Below, in pieces: positions 58,034 to 64,000 of a stretch of DNA of 64,000 nt (position 1 is the stretch's first letter; every line of letters begins with the position of its first letter). A program made the translations under genes and the position numbers. This stretch comes from Streptomyces sp. Je 1-332. Lineage in GTDB: Bacteria > Actinomycetota > Actinomycetes > Streptomycetales > Streptomycetaceae. The notes beneath the pieces were generated by a model. It was given only the letters and a program-made list of their open reading frames with translations, had not been told where the DNA came from and did not search any database. Location: assembly GCF_040730185.1 (NCBI RefSeq), contig NZ_CP160402.1:6882001-6946000 (forward strand), in the 5' to 3' direction.

Positions 58034-58165
58034 TTCCCACCCACCGACCCGATCACCCCGCATCCACCAGTACAAGAACAAACCTTTCCCACCCACCCGC
58101 CCGATCACCCCGCGTCCGACCCTTGCCGAACAGGCCTTTCCCGCCCACCCGCCCGATTGCCCCGC
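58034..58165 (-). repeat. Three 52-bp-period repeats with G-quadruplex motifs
   Basis: Cores of 28 bp start at 58034, 58086 and 58138. On the minus strand copies 2 and 3 read GGGCGGGTGGGTGGG (58088-58102) and GGGCGGGTGGGCGGG (58140-58154), each four G-triplets with single-base loops. Copy 1 has one run reduced to GG. The G-rich strand is the coding strand of the FBP gene. Confidence 0.9.
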
Positions 58166-58183
58166 AGCGACCAGCGAATCGCC

Positions 58184-58488
58184 GCAGCCGGCAGCGCACG
58201 CGAGGGGACGTGCCGGTATGTCTGCCCGGAGCACAGCTCGCGGCGCTCCGGGGCCGAAGTAGCAAGCCGGCCACCGGACGATAGCGAGGACGGACATACC
58301 GGCGCGGCCCCGCACCCACAGACGGACCAGCTCCGCAGCCGCACGCACCCGCAGCCGGCAGCGCTCGGGAGGGGACGTGTCGGTATGTCTGCCCGGAGCA
58401 CGGTTCGCGGCGCTCCCTCGCCGAAGTAACAAGCCGCCCACCGGACGATAGCGAGGACGGACATACCGGCGCGGCCCCGCACCCACAG
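58184..58488. repeat. Two 138-bp direct repeats with terminal inverted repeats
   Basis: Copy A is 58184-58321 and copy B is 58351-58488, offset 167 bp, about 93% identical (10 differences counted). Within A, GCCGGTATGTCTGCCC (58212-58227) and GGACGGACATACCGGC (58288-58303) are inverted repeats matching at 14 of 16 positions; copy B has the same pair at 58379-58394 and 58455-58470. No open frame is shared. Confidence 0.92.
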
Positions 58489-58706
58489 GCGACCTGAACC
58501 GCCGCCCGCACCCACGCACCGCTCGCAAAAACTGAACACCCCGCAAAGTTTGCCAGCACGAGCCTTGACCTTCTCTGTTCAACCAATCAAGACTCAGGCC
58601 CCGTAACACCGCACTGGCGCGGACGACCCGTTCAGATCTTGGCGTCGCCGACCGGTCCGGCACGCCCAGAGCTGCGTTCAGAGCCCCGTTCGGAGGCCAT
58701 CTCGCC

Positions 58707-61340
58707 ATGCCTGCCACCACACGTCGCCAACTTATGAAGCAACTGGGCGGCACCGCAGCCGCCTTCGCCTTCGTCGCCGCCGCAGGTGGCTCCGAAGCAG
58801 CCGCCGCGTCAGGCGAAACCGCCGCGCCAGGCGAAACCGCAGCCGCAGGCGATACCGCCGCCCAAGGCGCCACCGCCACCCCGGACGCGGCCGCCGCCAC
58901 GCGCCGCGTCCGGGGGCTAGTCGCCCGCCTCACCCTCGACGAGAAGATCAGCCTCGTCCACGGCGCCACCGACCCGCGAAGACTGGGCCAGGCCGGATAC
59001 CTGCCGGGCATCAAGCGCCTCGGCATACCGGAGCTGCGCCTGAGCGACGGCCCCGCCGGCGTCAACGTCACGAAGTCCGCGACCGGCCTCCCGCCGGTCG
59101 CCACGCTCGGCTGCTCCTTCAACCTCGAACTCGCCCGCGAGTACGGCGAGGTGATGGGCCGCGAGGGCCGCACCCTCGACATGGACGTCCTGCTCGCCCC
59201 GCAGATCGAGCTCTCCCGCACGCCCTACTTCAGCCGTAACAAGGACCAGTCCGGCGAAGACCCCTACCTCAACGGACTGATCGGCGCCGCCCAGGTGGAG
59301 GGCGTCCAGGCGCAGGGCATGCTCGCCCAGGCCAAGCACTTCCTCGCCAACAACCAGCGCCTGCACGAGTTCGACCGCGAGAAGCCGGAGAACTCGTACG
59401 ACTTCGTCGTCGACGACCGCACCCTGCACGAGCTGTACCTGCCCGCCTTCGAGGCCGTCGTCCGCGCCGGAGTCGCCTCCGTCATGTCGGCGTACAACCA
59501 CCTCAACGGCGAGTGGAACTCCGAGCAGCGCACCACCCTCACCGACATCCTCCGCGGCGAACTCGGCTTCAAGGGCTTCGTCACTTCCGACTGGGGCGCC
59601 ACCCACTCCACGGCCGCGCTCGAAGCGGGCCAGGACATGCAGATGTGGGACGGCTCGTTCTACGGGGAGCCCCTCAAGAAGGCCATCAAGGAAGGCTCCA
59701 TCCCTGAGGCCGCCCTGGACACCGCCGTCTCCCGCATCCTCGGCCAGTACGACACCTTCGGCATGCTCGACGGCAGCCGCGTCCCCGCCCGCAGACACAT
59801 CGACGTCAGGGCCGGTGCCCGCGTCGCCCGCGAAGTCGCCATGCAGGGCGCGGTGTTGCTCGCCAACGACGGCGGACTCCCGCTGTCCCACTCCGCGTTG
59901 CGCGACCTCGCCCTCATCGGCCCGACCGCGGGCCAGGTCGCCACATCGGTCTCGGGCGAGCGCGCGTACGGCTTCGAGGACCGTCTGGTCAGCCCCCTCG
60001 ACGCACTGCGCCGCAGCACCAAGCGGAAGATCGCCTACGAGGTCGGCGTCGACCTCACGGGCACGGCAGTACCCGCGTCCGCGTTCCCCAAGGGCCTGAC
60101 GCGCAAGAGCGGCGGCGCGAACAGGACCGACAACAAGGTGGACTTCGTCGGCGACAAGGCCCTCCCCGTCGGCACGACGGCCGAGTGGACCGGCACCTTC
60201 GTGCCGCCCACCACGGGCGAGTACGCGCTCAAGATCCAGGGCTGGGGCGCGGCCGTCTCGCTGACCCTCGACGGCAAGGAGCTGACGACCGCGGCGGGCG
60301 CCCGCGACAGCTTCGCGCGCAAGTGGTCCTCGATCGTCCCGACGACGGACGGCCTCGACAACGGCCAGGCGGATCCCGTCCAACTCACCGGCGGCAAGTC
60401 CTACCCGGTCGTCGTCAAGGCAACGGGCTGGGCGGCGACCATCGCCGAACGCGGCCCCGTCCAGGTGCGGTTCGCCTGGGTGACACCGCAGCAGCGCACC
60501 GCCTCGATCGCCGCGGCGGCGAGGCTGGCCCGGCGCGTCCACACCCCGGTCGTCTTCGCCTTCAACGGCTCGGGCGGATCGGTGGGCGGCAGCGGCGACT
60601 TCACCACGCTCACGCTCCCCGCACATCAGGACGAGCTGATCACGGCCGTCGCCAGGGCCAACCCGCGTACGGTCGTCGTCCTCACCACCGGCTGCCCGGC
60701 GACGATGCCCTGGCGCCGCGAGGTCGGCACGATCCTGCACACCGGCTACGTCGGTCAGGAGGGCGGCTGGTCCACCGCCGACCTCCTCACCGGCCGCGCC
60801 AACCCGGGCGGCAAGGCCACCATGACCTGGCCGAAGAAGGACACGGACCACCCCACCCTGGACCCGGCCCACCCCGAGCGCTACTACGGCGTCGACGGAG
60901 TGGTCACGTACAGCGAGGGAATCTTCACCGGCTACCGAGGCTTCGACAAGGCGGACATCGAGCCCCTTTTCCCCTTCGGACACGGCCTGTCCTACACGGA
61001 GTTCGGCTACCGCGCACTGTCCGTGCGCAGGGCGGGCGAGGGCTACGAGGTGTCGTTCACGGTGACCAACCGGGGACGGCGCAAGGGCGCGGAAGTACCC
61101 CAGGTCTACGTGGGCGCGCCGCGCGGCGCCGCTGTCGAGATGGCGGTGAAGACACTGGCCGCCTTCGACCGTGTCGAGCTGCGCGCGGGGGAGTCGCGCC
61201 GCGTCAGGGTGCGGGTCGCCGAGCGGCAGCTGTCGTACTGGGACACGGACCGCGGCCGATGGGTACGCCCCGAGGGGCGGCGCGCGGTGTACGTAGGGTC
61301 GTCGTCGCGCGACATCCGGCTGACGGGGGTGGCGCGCTAA
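58707..61340 (+). CDS. Secreted GH3 beta-glucosidase with PA14 insert (Tat signal)
   Basis: An 877-residue GH3 glycosidase. The twin-arginine signal TTRRQLMKQLGG starts the protein, followed by a hydrophobic Ala/Gly region and a linker of repeated G(E/D)TAA units (residues 36-52). The GH3 N-terminal barrel has the nucleophile Asp295 in GFVTSDWGATHS. The second domain is interrupted by a PA14 domain (about 470-600), and a fibronectin-III-like domain ends the protein. Expected substrates are beta-glucosides or related plant glycans. The ATG at 58707 has GGAGG 10 bases upstream. Confidence 0.93.
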   Translation: MPATTRRQLMKQLGGTAAAFAFVAAAGGSEAAAASGETAAPGETAAAGDTAAQGATATPDAAAATRRVRGLVARLTLDEKISLVHGATDPRRLGQAGYLPGIKRLGIPELRLSDGPAGVNVTKSATGLPPVATLGCSFNLELAREYGEVMGREGRTLDMDVLLAPQIELSRTPYFSRNKDQSGEDPYLNGLIGAAQVEGVQAQGMLAQAKHFLANNQRLHEFDREKPENSYDFVVDDRTLHELYLPAFEAVVRAGVASVMSAYNHLNGEWNSEQRTTLTDILRGELGFKGFVTSDWGATHSTAALEAGQDMQMWDGSFYGEPLKKAIKEGSIPEAALDTAVSRILGQYDTFGMLDGSRVPARRHIDVRAGARVAREVAMQGAVLLANDGGLPLSHSALRDLALIGPTAGQVATSVSGERAYGFEDRLVSPLDALRRSTKRKIAYEVGVDLTGTAVPASAFPKGLTRKSGGANRTDNKVDFVGDKALPVGTTAEWTGTFVPPTTGEYALKIQGWGAAVSLTLDGKELTTAAGARDSFARKWSSIVPTTDGLDNGQADPVQLTGGKSYPVVVKATGWAATIAERGPVQVRFAWVTPQQRTASIAAAARLARRVHTPVVFAFNGSGGSVGGSGDFTTLTLPAHQDELITAVARANPRTVVVLTTGCPATMPWRREVGTILHTGYVGQEGGWSTADLLTGRANPGGKATMTWPKKDTDHPTLDPAHPERYYGVDGVVTYSEGIFTGYRGFDKADIEPLFPFGHGLSYTEFGYRALSVRRAGEGYEVSFTVTNRGRRKGAEVPQVYVGAPRGAAVEMAVKTLAAFDRVELRAGESRRVRVRVAERQLSYWDTDRGRWVRPEGRRAVYVGSSSRDIRLTGVAR

Positions 61341-61378
61341 GGGTGACGCGCTGGGGGCGACGCGCCAAGGGTGCCGCG

Positions 61379-62062
61379 CTAGGCGGACGAGGGTCCGCCG
61401 ACCGGTTCACCGCACCCGAGCCCCTTGCCGTCCACGGTGAGGGCTCGGGTGAGCCGGTCCAGGTGGGCTCGGTACAACCCGACGAAGTCCAGGCGCCCTT
61501 CGGCGATGGCCCACTGGACCTGGAGCCCGTCGGACACGGCGAGGATCTCCCGGGCAACGCCCTCCGGGTCGGTCCCGGGTCTCAACTGCCCCGCGTCGAC
61601 CGAGCGTTGCAGCACGGTGGCGAGGGAGCGCGCGACGCGTTCGTACCGCTCGGTGAAGTAGACGTGTGCCGGGTGCGAGGGATCGCCGGCCTCCGCGGAC
61701 AGCTTGGTGTGGAGCTGGATGAGCCCCGGCTGGGTGAGGTTGTACGCGGCCAGCGCGAGCACCTCGTGGAACAGCGCGCGCACGTCGTCACCGCCGGAAT
61801 CAGGCCCGAGCCGTCCGAAGGTACGGATGGTGCGCTCCTCGCGGGCTTCGAGCACGGCCATCAGGAGCCGCTGCTTCGACCCGAAGTGATGGGTGATGAC
61901 GGTGGCCGACGTGCCCGCCTCCTCGGCGATCTTCGCGAGGGAGGAGTTCAGGTAGCCCGCCTTGGCGAAGAGCGCGAGAGCGGCGTCGATGATGGCCACC
62001 CTGCGGGAGTCGGCGGCGGCGTACTGCCCGGTGGGGCGGTGTCGGGGGGTGTGCTGCTCCAT
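61379..62062 (-). CDS. TetR-family transcriptional regulator
   Basis: A 227-residue repressor. The helix-turn-helix is at about residues 20-66 (VAIIDAALALFAKAGYLNSSLAKIAEEAGTSATVITHHFGSKQRLLMAVLEAREE), and the C-terminal ligand domain includes FHEVLALAAYNLTQPGLIQLHTKLSAEAGDPSHPAHVYFTERYERV. The ATG at 62062 is used. It is convergent with the GH3 gene. On its 5' side a 19-bp minisatellite separates it from the stop of the hydrolase gene on the same strand, so it may be co-transcribed with that gene or use its own promoter in the repeat region. Confidence 0.87.
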   Translation of the reverse strand: MEQHTPRHRPTGQYAAADSRRVAIIDAALALFAKAGYLNSSLAKIAEEAGTSATVITHHFGSKQRLLMAVLEAREERTIRTFGRLGPDSGGDDVRALFHEVLALAAYNLTQPGLIQLHTKLSAEAGDPSHPAHVYFTERYERVARSLATVLQRSVDAGQLRPGTDPEGVAREILAVSDGLQVQWAIAEGRLDFVGLYRAHLDRLTRALTVDGKGLGCGEPVGGPSSA

Positions 62063-62097
62063 GGGGGCAGATTACGTTCCCCCCACCCCCCGACCTT

Positions 62098-62199
62098 CAC
62101 CTCACGCCCCAGCCCGCACCTCAGACCCCAGCCCGCGCCTCACACCTCAACCCGCACCTCACACCCCAACCTCACCTCACACGCCAACCCTCACCTCAG
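62098..62199. repeat. 19-bp minisatellite, about 5.4 copies
   Basis: Units starting CACCTCA at 62098, 62117, 62136 (CGCCTCA), 62155, 62173 and 62192 are 18-19 bp long. They occupy nearly the whole space between the TetR start and the hydrolase stop codon, and the last partial copy overlaps that stop (62191-62193). Confidence 0.88.
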
Positions 62200-63375
62200 C
62201 CCTCGATACAACGCCCCCACCAGATGCACGCTCCGCAGGTCCTCCCCCGAGGTCCCGCCGCCCATCCGGTTCATCACGTACGCGTACGAAACACGGTTCT
62301 CGGGATCAGCGAACGCGTACGACCCGCCCGCGCCCCCGTGCCCGAAGGCCCGCGGATTGGGTCCGGCCTGCCCGTACAGGTTCAGCATGTAGCCGAGGCC
62401 CCACTCCCACTTCTCACCCCACGCCGTGCCCGCCGCGAGCACCAGGTCCGGCTCGTCGCGCTCGCCCTGCCGCGTCCGGAGCCGCTCCAGGGCCGCGGGG
62501 CTCACCAACTCCCCACCTCCCAGCGCCGCGTACACCGTCGCGAGACCCCGGGCTGACGCATGGCCGTTTGCGGCGGGGATCTCGGCGGACCGGTAGGCCG
62601 CGCGGTTCACGTTGCCGACGGGCAGGTACCGCAGGGCGAGCGTGACGACGGCCATCGGGTGGTCGTCGATCGACGTGACCGGCGGCGCGGGCGGCGGAGC
62701 GGAGCCGAGCGCGCTGCGCGGACCGTCCGAGGCGAGCGGCTTCGCCATGTCCGCGCACCGGCCGTGCTCGCTCTCCGGAGTGCCCACGTACACATCAGCG
62801 CCCAGCGGCCCCGTGACCTCGCTGCGCAGGAACGTGCCGAGCGAGACCCCCGTGATCCGCCGCACGACCTCACCGACCAGATAGCCGTACGTCAGCGCGT
62901 GGTAACCCTGCGCCGAACCCGGCTTCCACCACGGCGGCGTCGCGGCAAGGGCCCCGCACACCTTCTCCCAGTCGAGGAGATCCTCCGCCGCCATGGGCTC
63001 GCGCGGCGCGATCACCCCGGAGCGGTGACTCAGCAGCCAGCGCACCGGGATGTCCGCCTTGCCCTCCTGGGCGAACTCCGGCCAGTAGCGGGCGACCGGC
63101 GCGTCCAGGTCGAGCTCGCCCCGGTCGGCGAGGAGATGCGCGCACAGCGCCGTCATGCCCTTGGTCGTGGAGTACACGTTCACCAGCGTGTCGCGCTCCC
63201 ACGCGCGCGTGCCCGCCTTGTCCGCGTCGCCTCCCCACAGGTCGACGACGAACTCGCCGTCCACGGTGGCCGCGACGGCCGCCCCGAGTTCGCCGCGTTC
63301 GGCGAAGTTGCGCTCGAACTCCTCGCGTACGCTCTCGAACCCCGGGGCGCAGGTGCCGTGGATACGTGCGGTCAT
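62191..63375 (-). CDS. Serine hydrolase of the beta-lactamase/EstB family
   Basis: A 394-residue class C beta-lactamase-fold protein, more like EstB-type esterases and 6-aminohexanoate-dimer hydrolases than true beta-lactamases. The nucleophile motif STTK is at 69-72, a tyrosine region YHALTYGYLVGEVV follows, and FGHGGAGGSYAFADPE serves as the third box. No signal peptide is present if the ATG at 63375 (AGGAG five bases upstream) is correct; a longer frame to 63474 is disfavoured because it starts beyond the leader hairpin. It is divergent from the HelR gene and shares the rifamycin-element promoter region. Confidence 0.87.
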   Translation of the reverse strand: MTARIHGTCAPGFESVREEFERNFAERGELGAAVAATVDGEFVVDLWGGDADKAGTRAWERDTLVNVYSTTKGMTALCAHLLADRGELDLDAPVARYWPEFAQEGKADIPVRWLLSHRSGVIAPREPMAAEDLLDWEKVCGALAATPPWWKPGSAQGYHALTYGYLVGEVVRRITGVSLGTFLRSEVTGPLGADVYVGTPESEHGRCADMAKPLASDGPRSALGSAPPPAPPVTSIDDHPMAVVTLALRYLPVGNVNRAAYRSAEIPAANGHASARGLATVYAALGGGELVSPAALERLRTRQGERDEPDLVLAAGTAWGEKWEWGLGYMLNLYGQAGPNPRAFGHGGAGGSYAFADPENRVSYAYVMNRMGGGTSGEDLRSVHLVGALYRGLR

Positions 63376-63408
63376 GACTCTCCTCGATCGCTCGAAGCGC
63401 CGGCCCGG

Positions 63409-63448
63409 CATGAGACAGCAGGAGACAACATGAGACACGAGGAGACAA
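63409..63448. repeat. Two 20-bp tandem copies in the hydrolase leader
   Basis: CATGAGACAGCAGGAGACAA (63409-63428) and CATGAGACACGAGGAGACAA (63429-63448) differ at two positions. On the transcript (minus strand) they read as repeated TGTCTCCT...TGTCTCATG. Confidence 0.9.
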
Positions 63449-63455
63449 AAAGAAA

Positions 63456-63482
63456 GGCAAGGAGGTGTTCCCACTCCTTGCC
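63456..63482 (-). terminator. Attenuator-like hairpin with T-tract in the hydrolase leader
   Basis: GGCAAGGAG (63456-63464) and CTCCTTGCC (63474-63482) form a perfect 9-bp stem with a 9-base loop. Read leftward the hairpin is followed by TTTCTTTTTG, the form of an intrinsic terminator. It sits about 10 bases after the predicted hydrolase promoter, far from any upstream gene end, so premature termination is likely. Confidence 0.7.
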
Positions 63483-63490
63483 ACTCTTAA

Positions 63491-63519
63491 TTTATAGCGT
63501 AGTGGGGGGCTTGCGGCAA
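63491..63519 (-). promoter_or_regulatory. Predicted promoter of the hydrolase gene
   Basis: On the minus strand, TTGCCG (63519-63514) and TATAAA (63496-63491) are separated by 17 bases, close to the vegetative consensus. The -35 lies inside the rifamycin-associated element. Confidence 0.65.
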
Positions 63520-63525
63520 GGCCCC
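63506..63525. promoter_or_regulatory. Rifamycin-associated element (RAE)
   Basis: GGGGCTTGCGGCAAGGCCCC matches the inverted repeat known from promoters of rifamycin-resistance genes in actinomycetes. It lies 60 bases before the HelR-type start and 130 bases before the divergent hydrolase start. TTGCGG within it (63511-63516) could also be the -35 of the rightward promoter, with CACAAT at 63536-63541. Confidence 0.85.
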
Positions 63526-63585
63526 GGTGATGCCGCACAATCGCAGGCCTACCCCCAGGACCTGCGAAAACGGGAGATTCATTAA

Positions 63586-64000
63586 GTGCCTGCGTTGCTG
63601 TCTGCGTTCGACCTTCCCGCCCACCTCGCCCCCAAGGCCGACCCGGCGCTGATCGCCAGGGACGAGCAGCACTTCGCGTCCGTCGCACAGACCCTCGAGC
63701 AGACCGTCGCCGAGGTGTCCGAGCGCCTCGACGCACAGCGCAGGGCGCCCGGCGGCATCGGCCGTGAGGCCATGGACCGGGACCTGGAGATCCACCGTCT
63801 GTCCGGTCGTCTGCGCACCCTGAGCCGCTTCGGCCTCGACCTGTGCCTCGGGCACATCGTGACCGCGGACGACCCCGAGCCCGTGTACATCGGCAGGCTC
63901 GGCCTCACCGACAGCGAGGGCCGTCGGCTGCTCCTCGACTGGCGCGCGCCCGCGGCCGAGCCGTTCTTCGCGGCCACCCACGCCGACCCGATGGGTCTGG
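63586..64000 (+). CDS. helR: HelR-type RNA polymerase recycling motor/helicase, partial
   Basis: The first 138 residues of a HelD-family ATPase, cut by the window edge. The visible part is the N-terminal region that inserts into RNA polymerase: a coiled-coil stretch (DEQHFASVAQTLEQTVAEVSERLDAQRRAPGGIGREAMDRDLEIHRLSGRLRTL) followed by PVYIGRLGLTDSEGRRLLLDWRAPAAEPFFAATHADPMG, typical of HelD/HelR. The GTG at 63586 has GGGAG nine bases upstream. With the rifamycin-associated element in its promoter it should be the HelR subgroup, which removes rifamycins from RNA polymerase. The helicase motifs lie outside the window. Confidence 0.87.
   Translation, partial: MPALLSAFDLPAHLAPKADPALIARDEQHFASVAQTLEQTVAEVSERLDAQRRAPGGIGREAMDRDLEIHRLSGRLRTLSRFGLDLCLGHIVTADDPEPVYIGRLGLTDSEGRRLLLDWRAPAAEPFFAATHADPMGL

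Larger units (their letters stand above)
57953..58706. other. 754-bp repeat-rich intergenic region
   Basis: No credible gene is present on either strand; overlapping open frames are Pro/Arg-rich and change with frame. It contains the promoters of the FBP and GH3 genes, three 52-bp repeats and two 138-bp repeats. The part from 58500 to 58706 is less repetitive, with A/T-richer segments near 58525-58590 that could hold the GH3 promoter. Confidence 0.7.

Noticed and set aside
58034..58488. Repeat region considered as CRISPR or an insertion sequence
   Set aside because: No spacer pattern and no transposase frame; the repeats are long, few and of two different kinds.
57953..58706. Leftward 594-codon frame extending the FBP gene up to 59221
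   Set aside because: It passes through the repeats and the opposite GH3 gene; composition is repetitive and the FBP fold starts at 57952.

Overview
The window is high-GC actinobacterial DNA, almost certainly from a Streptomyces chromosome. The support is third-position G/C in nearly every gene, frequent GTG/TTG starts, many ATGA/GTGA stop-start overlaps, a full-length two-domain geosmin synthase, iron boxes of the DmdR/IdeR type and a rifamycin-associated element in front of a HelR-type gene. I see no transposase, integrase, phage gene, rRNA or CRISPR array. The first and last genes run off the ends.

Layout. (1) 1-8.3 kb: oxalate catabolism. Leftward genes encode an acyl-CoA ligase (cut by the edge), formyl-CoA transferase and oxalyl-CoA decarboxylase. 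Rightward genes encode a sucC/sucD pair and an aldehyde dehydrogenase. A dyad lies in the divergent promoter. (2) 8.3-14.1 kb: a DUF2254 membrane protein, tRNA-Leu(GAG) with a strong terminator, a drug-type MFS exporter divergent from a MarR regulator, an orphan LuxR-type response regulator and a membrane-anchored protein. (3) 14.2-29.1 kb: an apparently complete enterobactin-type siderophore locus. A leftward run of nine genes (binding protein, EntA, EntC, EntE, isochorismatase, stand-alone aryl carrier protein, serine NRPS, MbtH-like, PPTase) diverges from two permease genes and an ATPase gene at a near-perfect iron box. A Fes-like esterase converges on the other end. (4) 29.2-38.9 kb: M20 hydrolase, a MoxR/VWA pair, an HxlR regulator with 30-bp tandem repeats upstream, an SRPBCC/F420-type oxidoreductase pair, an orphan cytochrome b, a DUF2568 protein divergent from a TetR regulator, and a metallophosphoesterase.

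(5) 39-49 kb: geosmin synthase; a leftward GntR-creatininase-secreted esterase-AbgT transporter set; divergent alpha-L-fucosidase and a secreted GH84 hexosaminidase. (6) 49.1-54.6 kb: a probable L-carnitine-to-glycine-betaine pathway (beta-keto acid cleavage enzyme, carnitine dehydrogenase, thioesterase) led by an unusual XRE+TetR fusion regulator, with a ProP-like transporter and an Excalibur protein nearby. (7) 54.6-64 kb: a secreted protein, GH4 glycosidase, 2Fe-2S protein, FBP-domain protein, a 754-bp repeat-rich intergenic region, GH3 glycosidase, a TetR regulator, a beta-lactamase-fold hydrolase and the start of a HelR-type RNA polymerase motor gene. The last two genes diverge around a rifamycin-associated element.

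Most enzymes belong to recognised families. The best candidates for something undescribed are the intergenic repeats at 58.0-58.5 kb (three G-quadruplex-capable 52-bp repeats followed by two 138-bp repeats, each with a terminal inverted repeat), the bidirectional rifamycin-element promoter with its attenuator-like leader, the carnitine locus with its fusion regulator, and the GntR-creatininase-esterase-AbgT cassette. All assignments come from reading translations and motifs; no database search was run.
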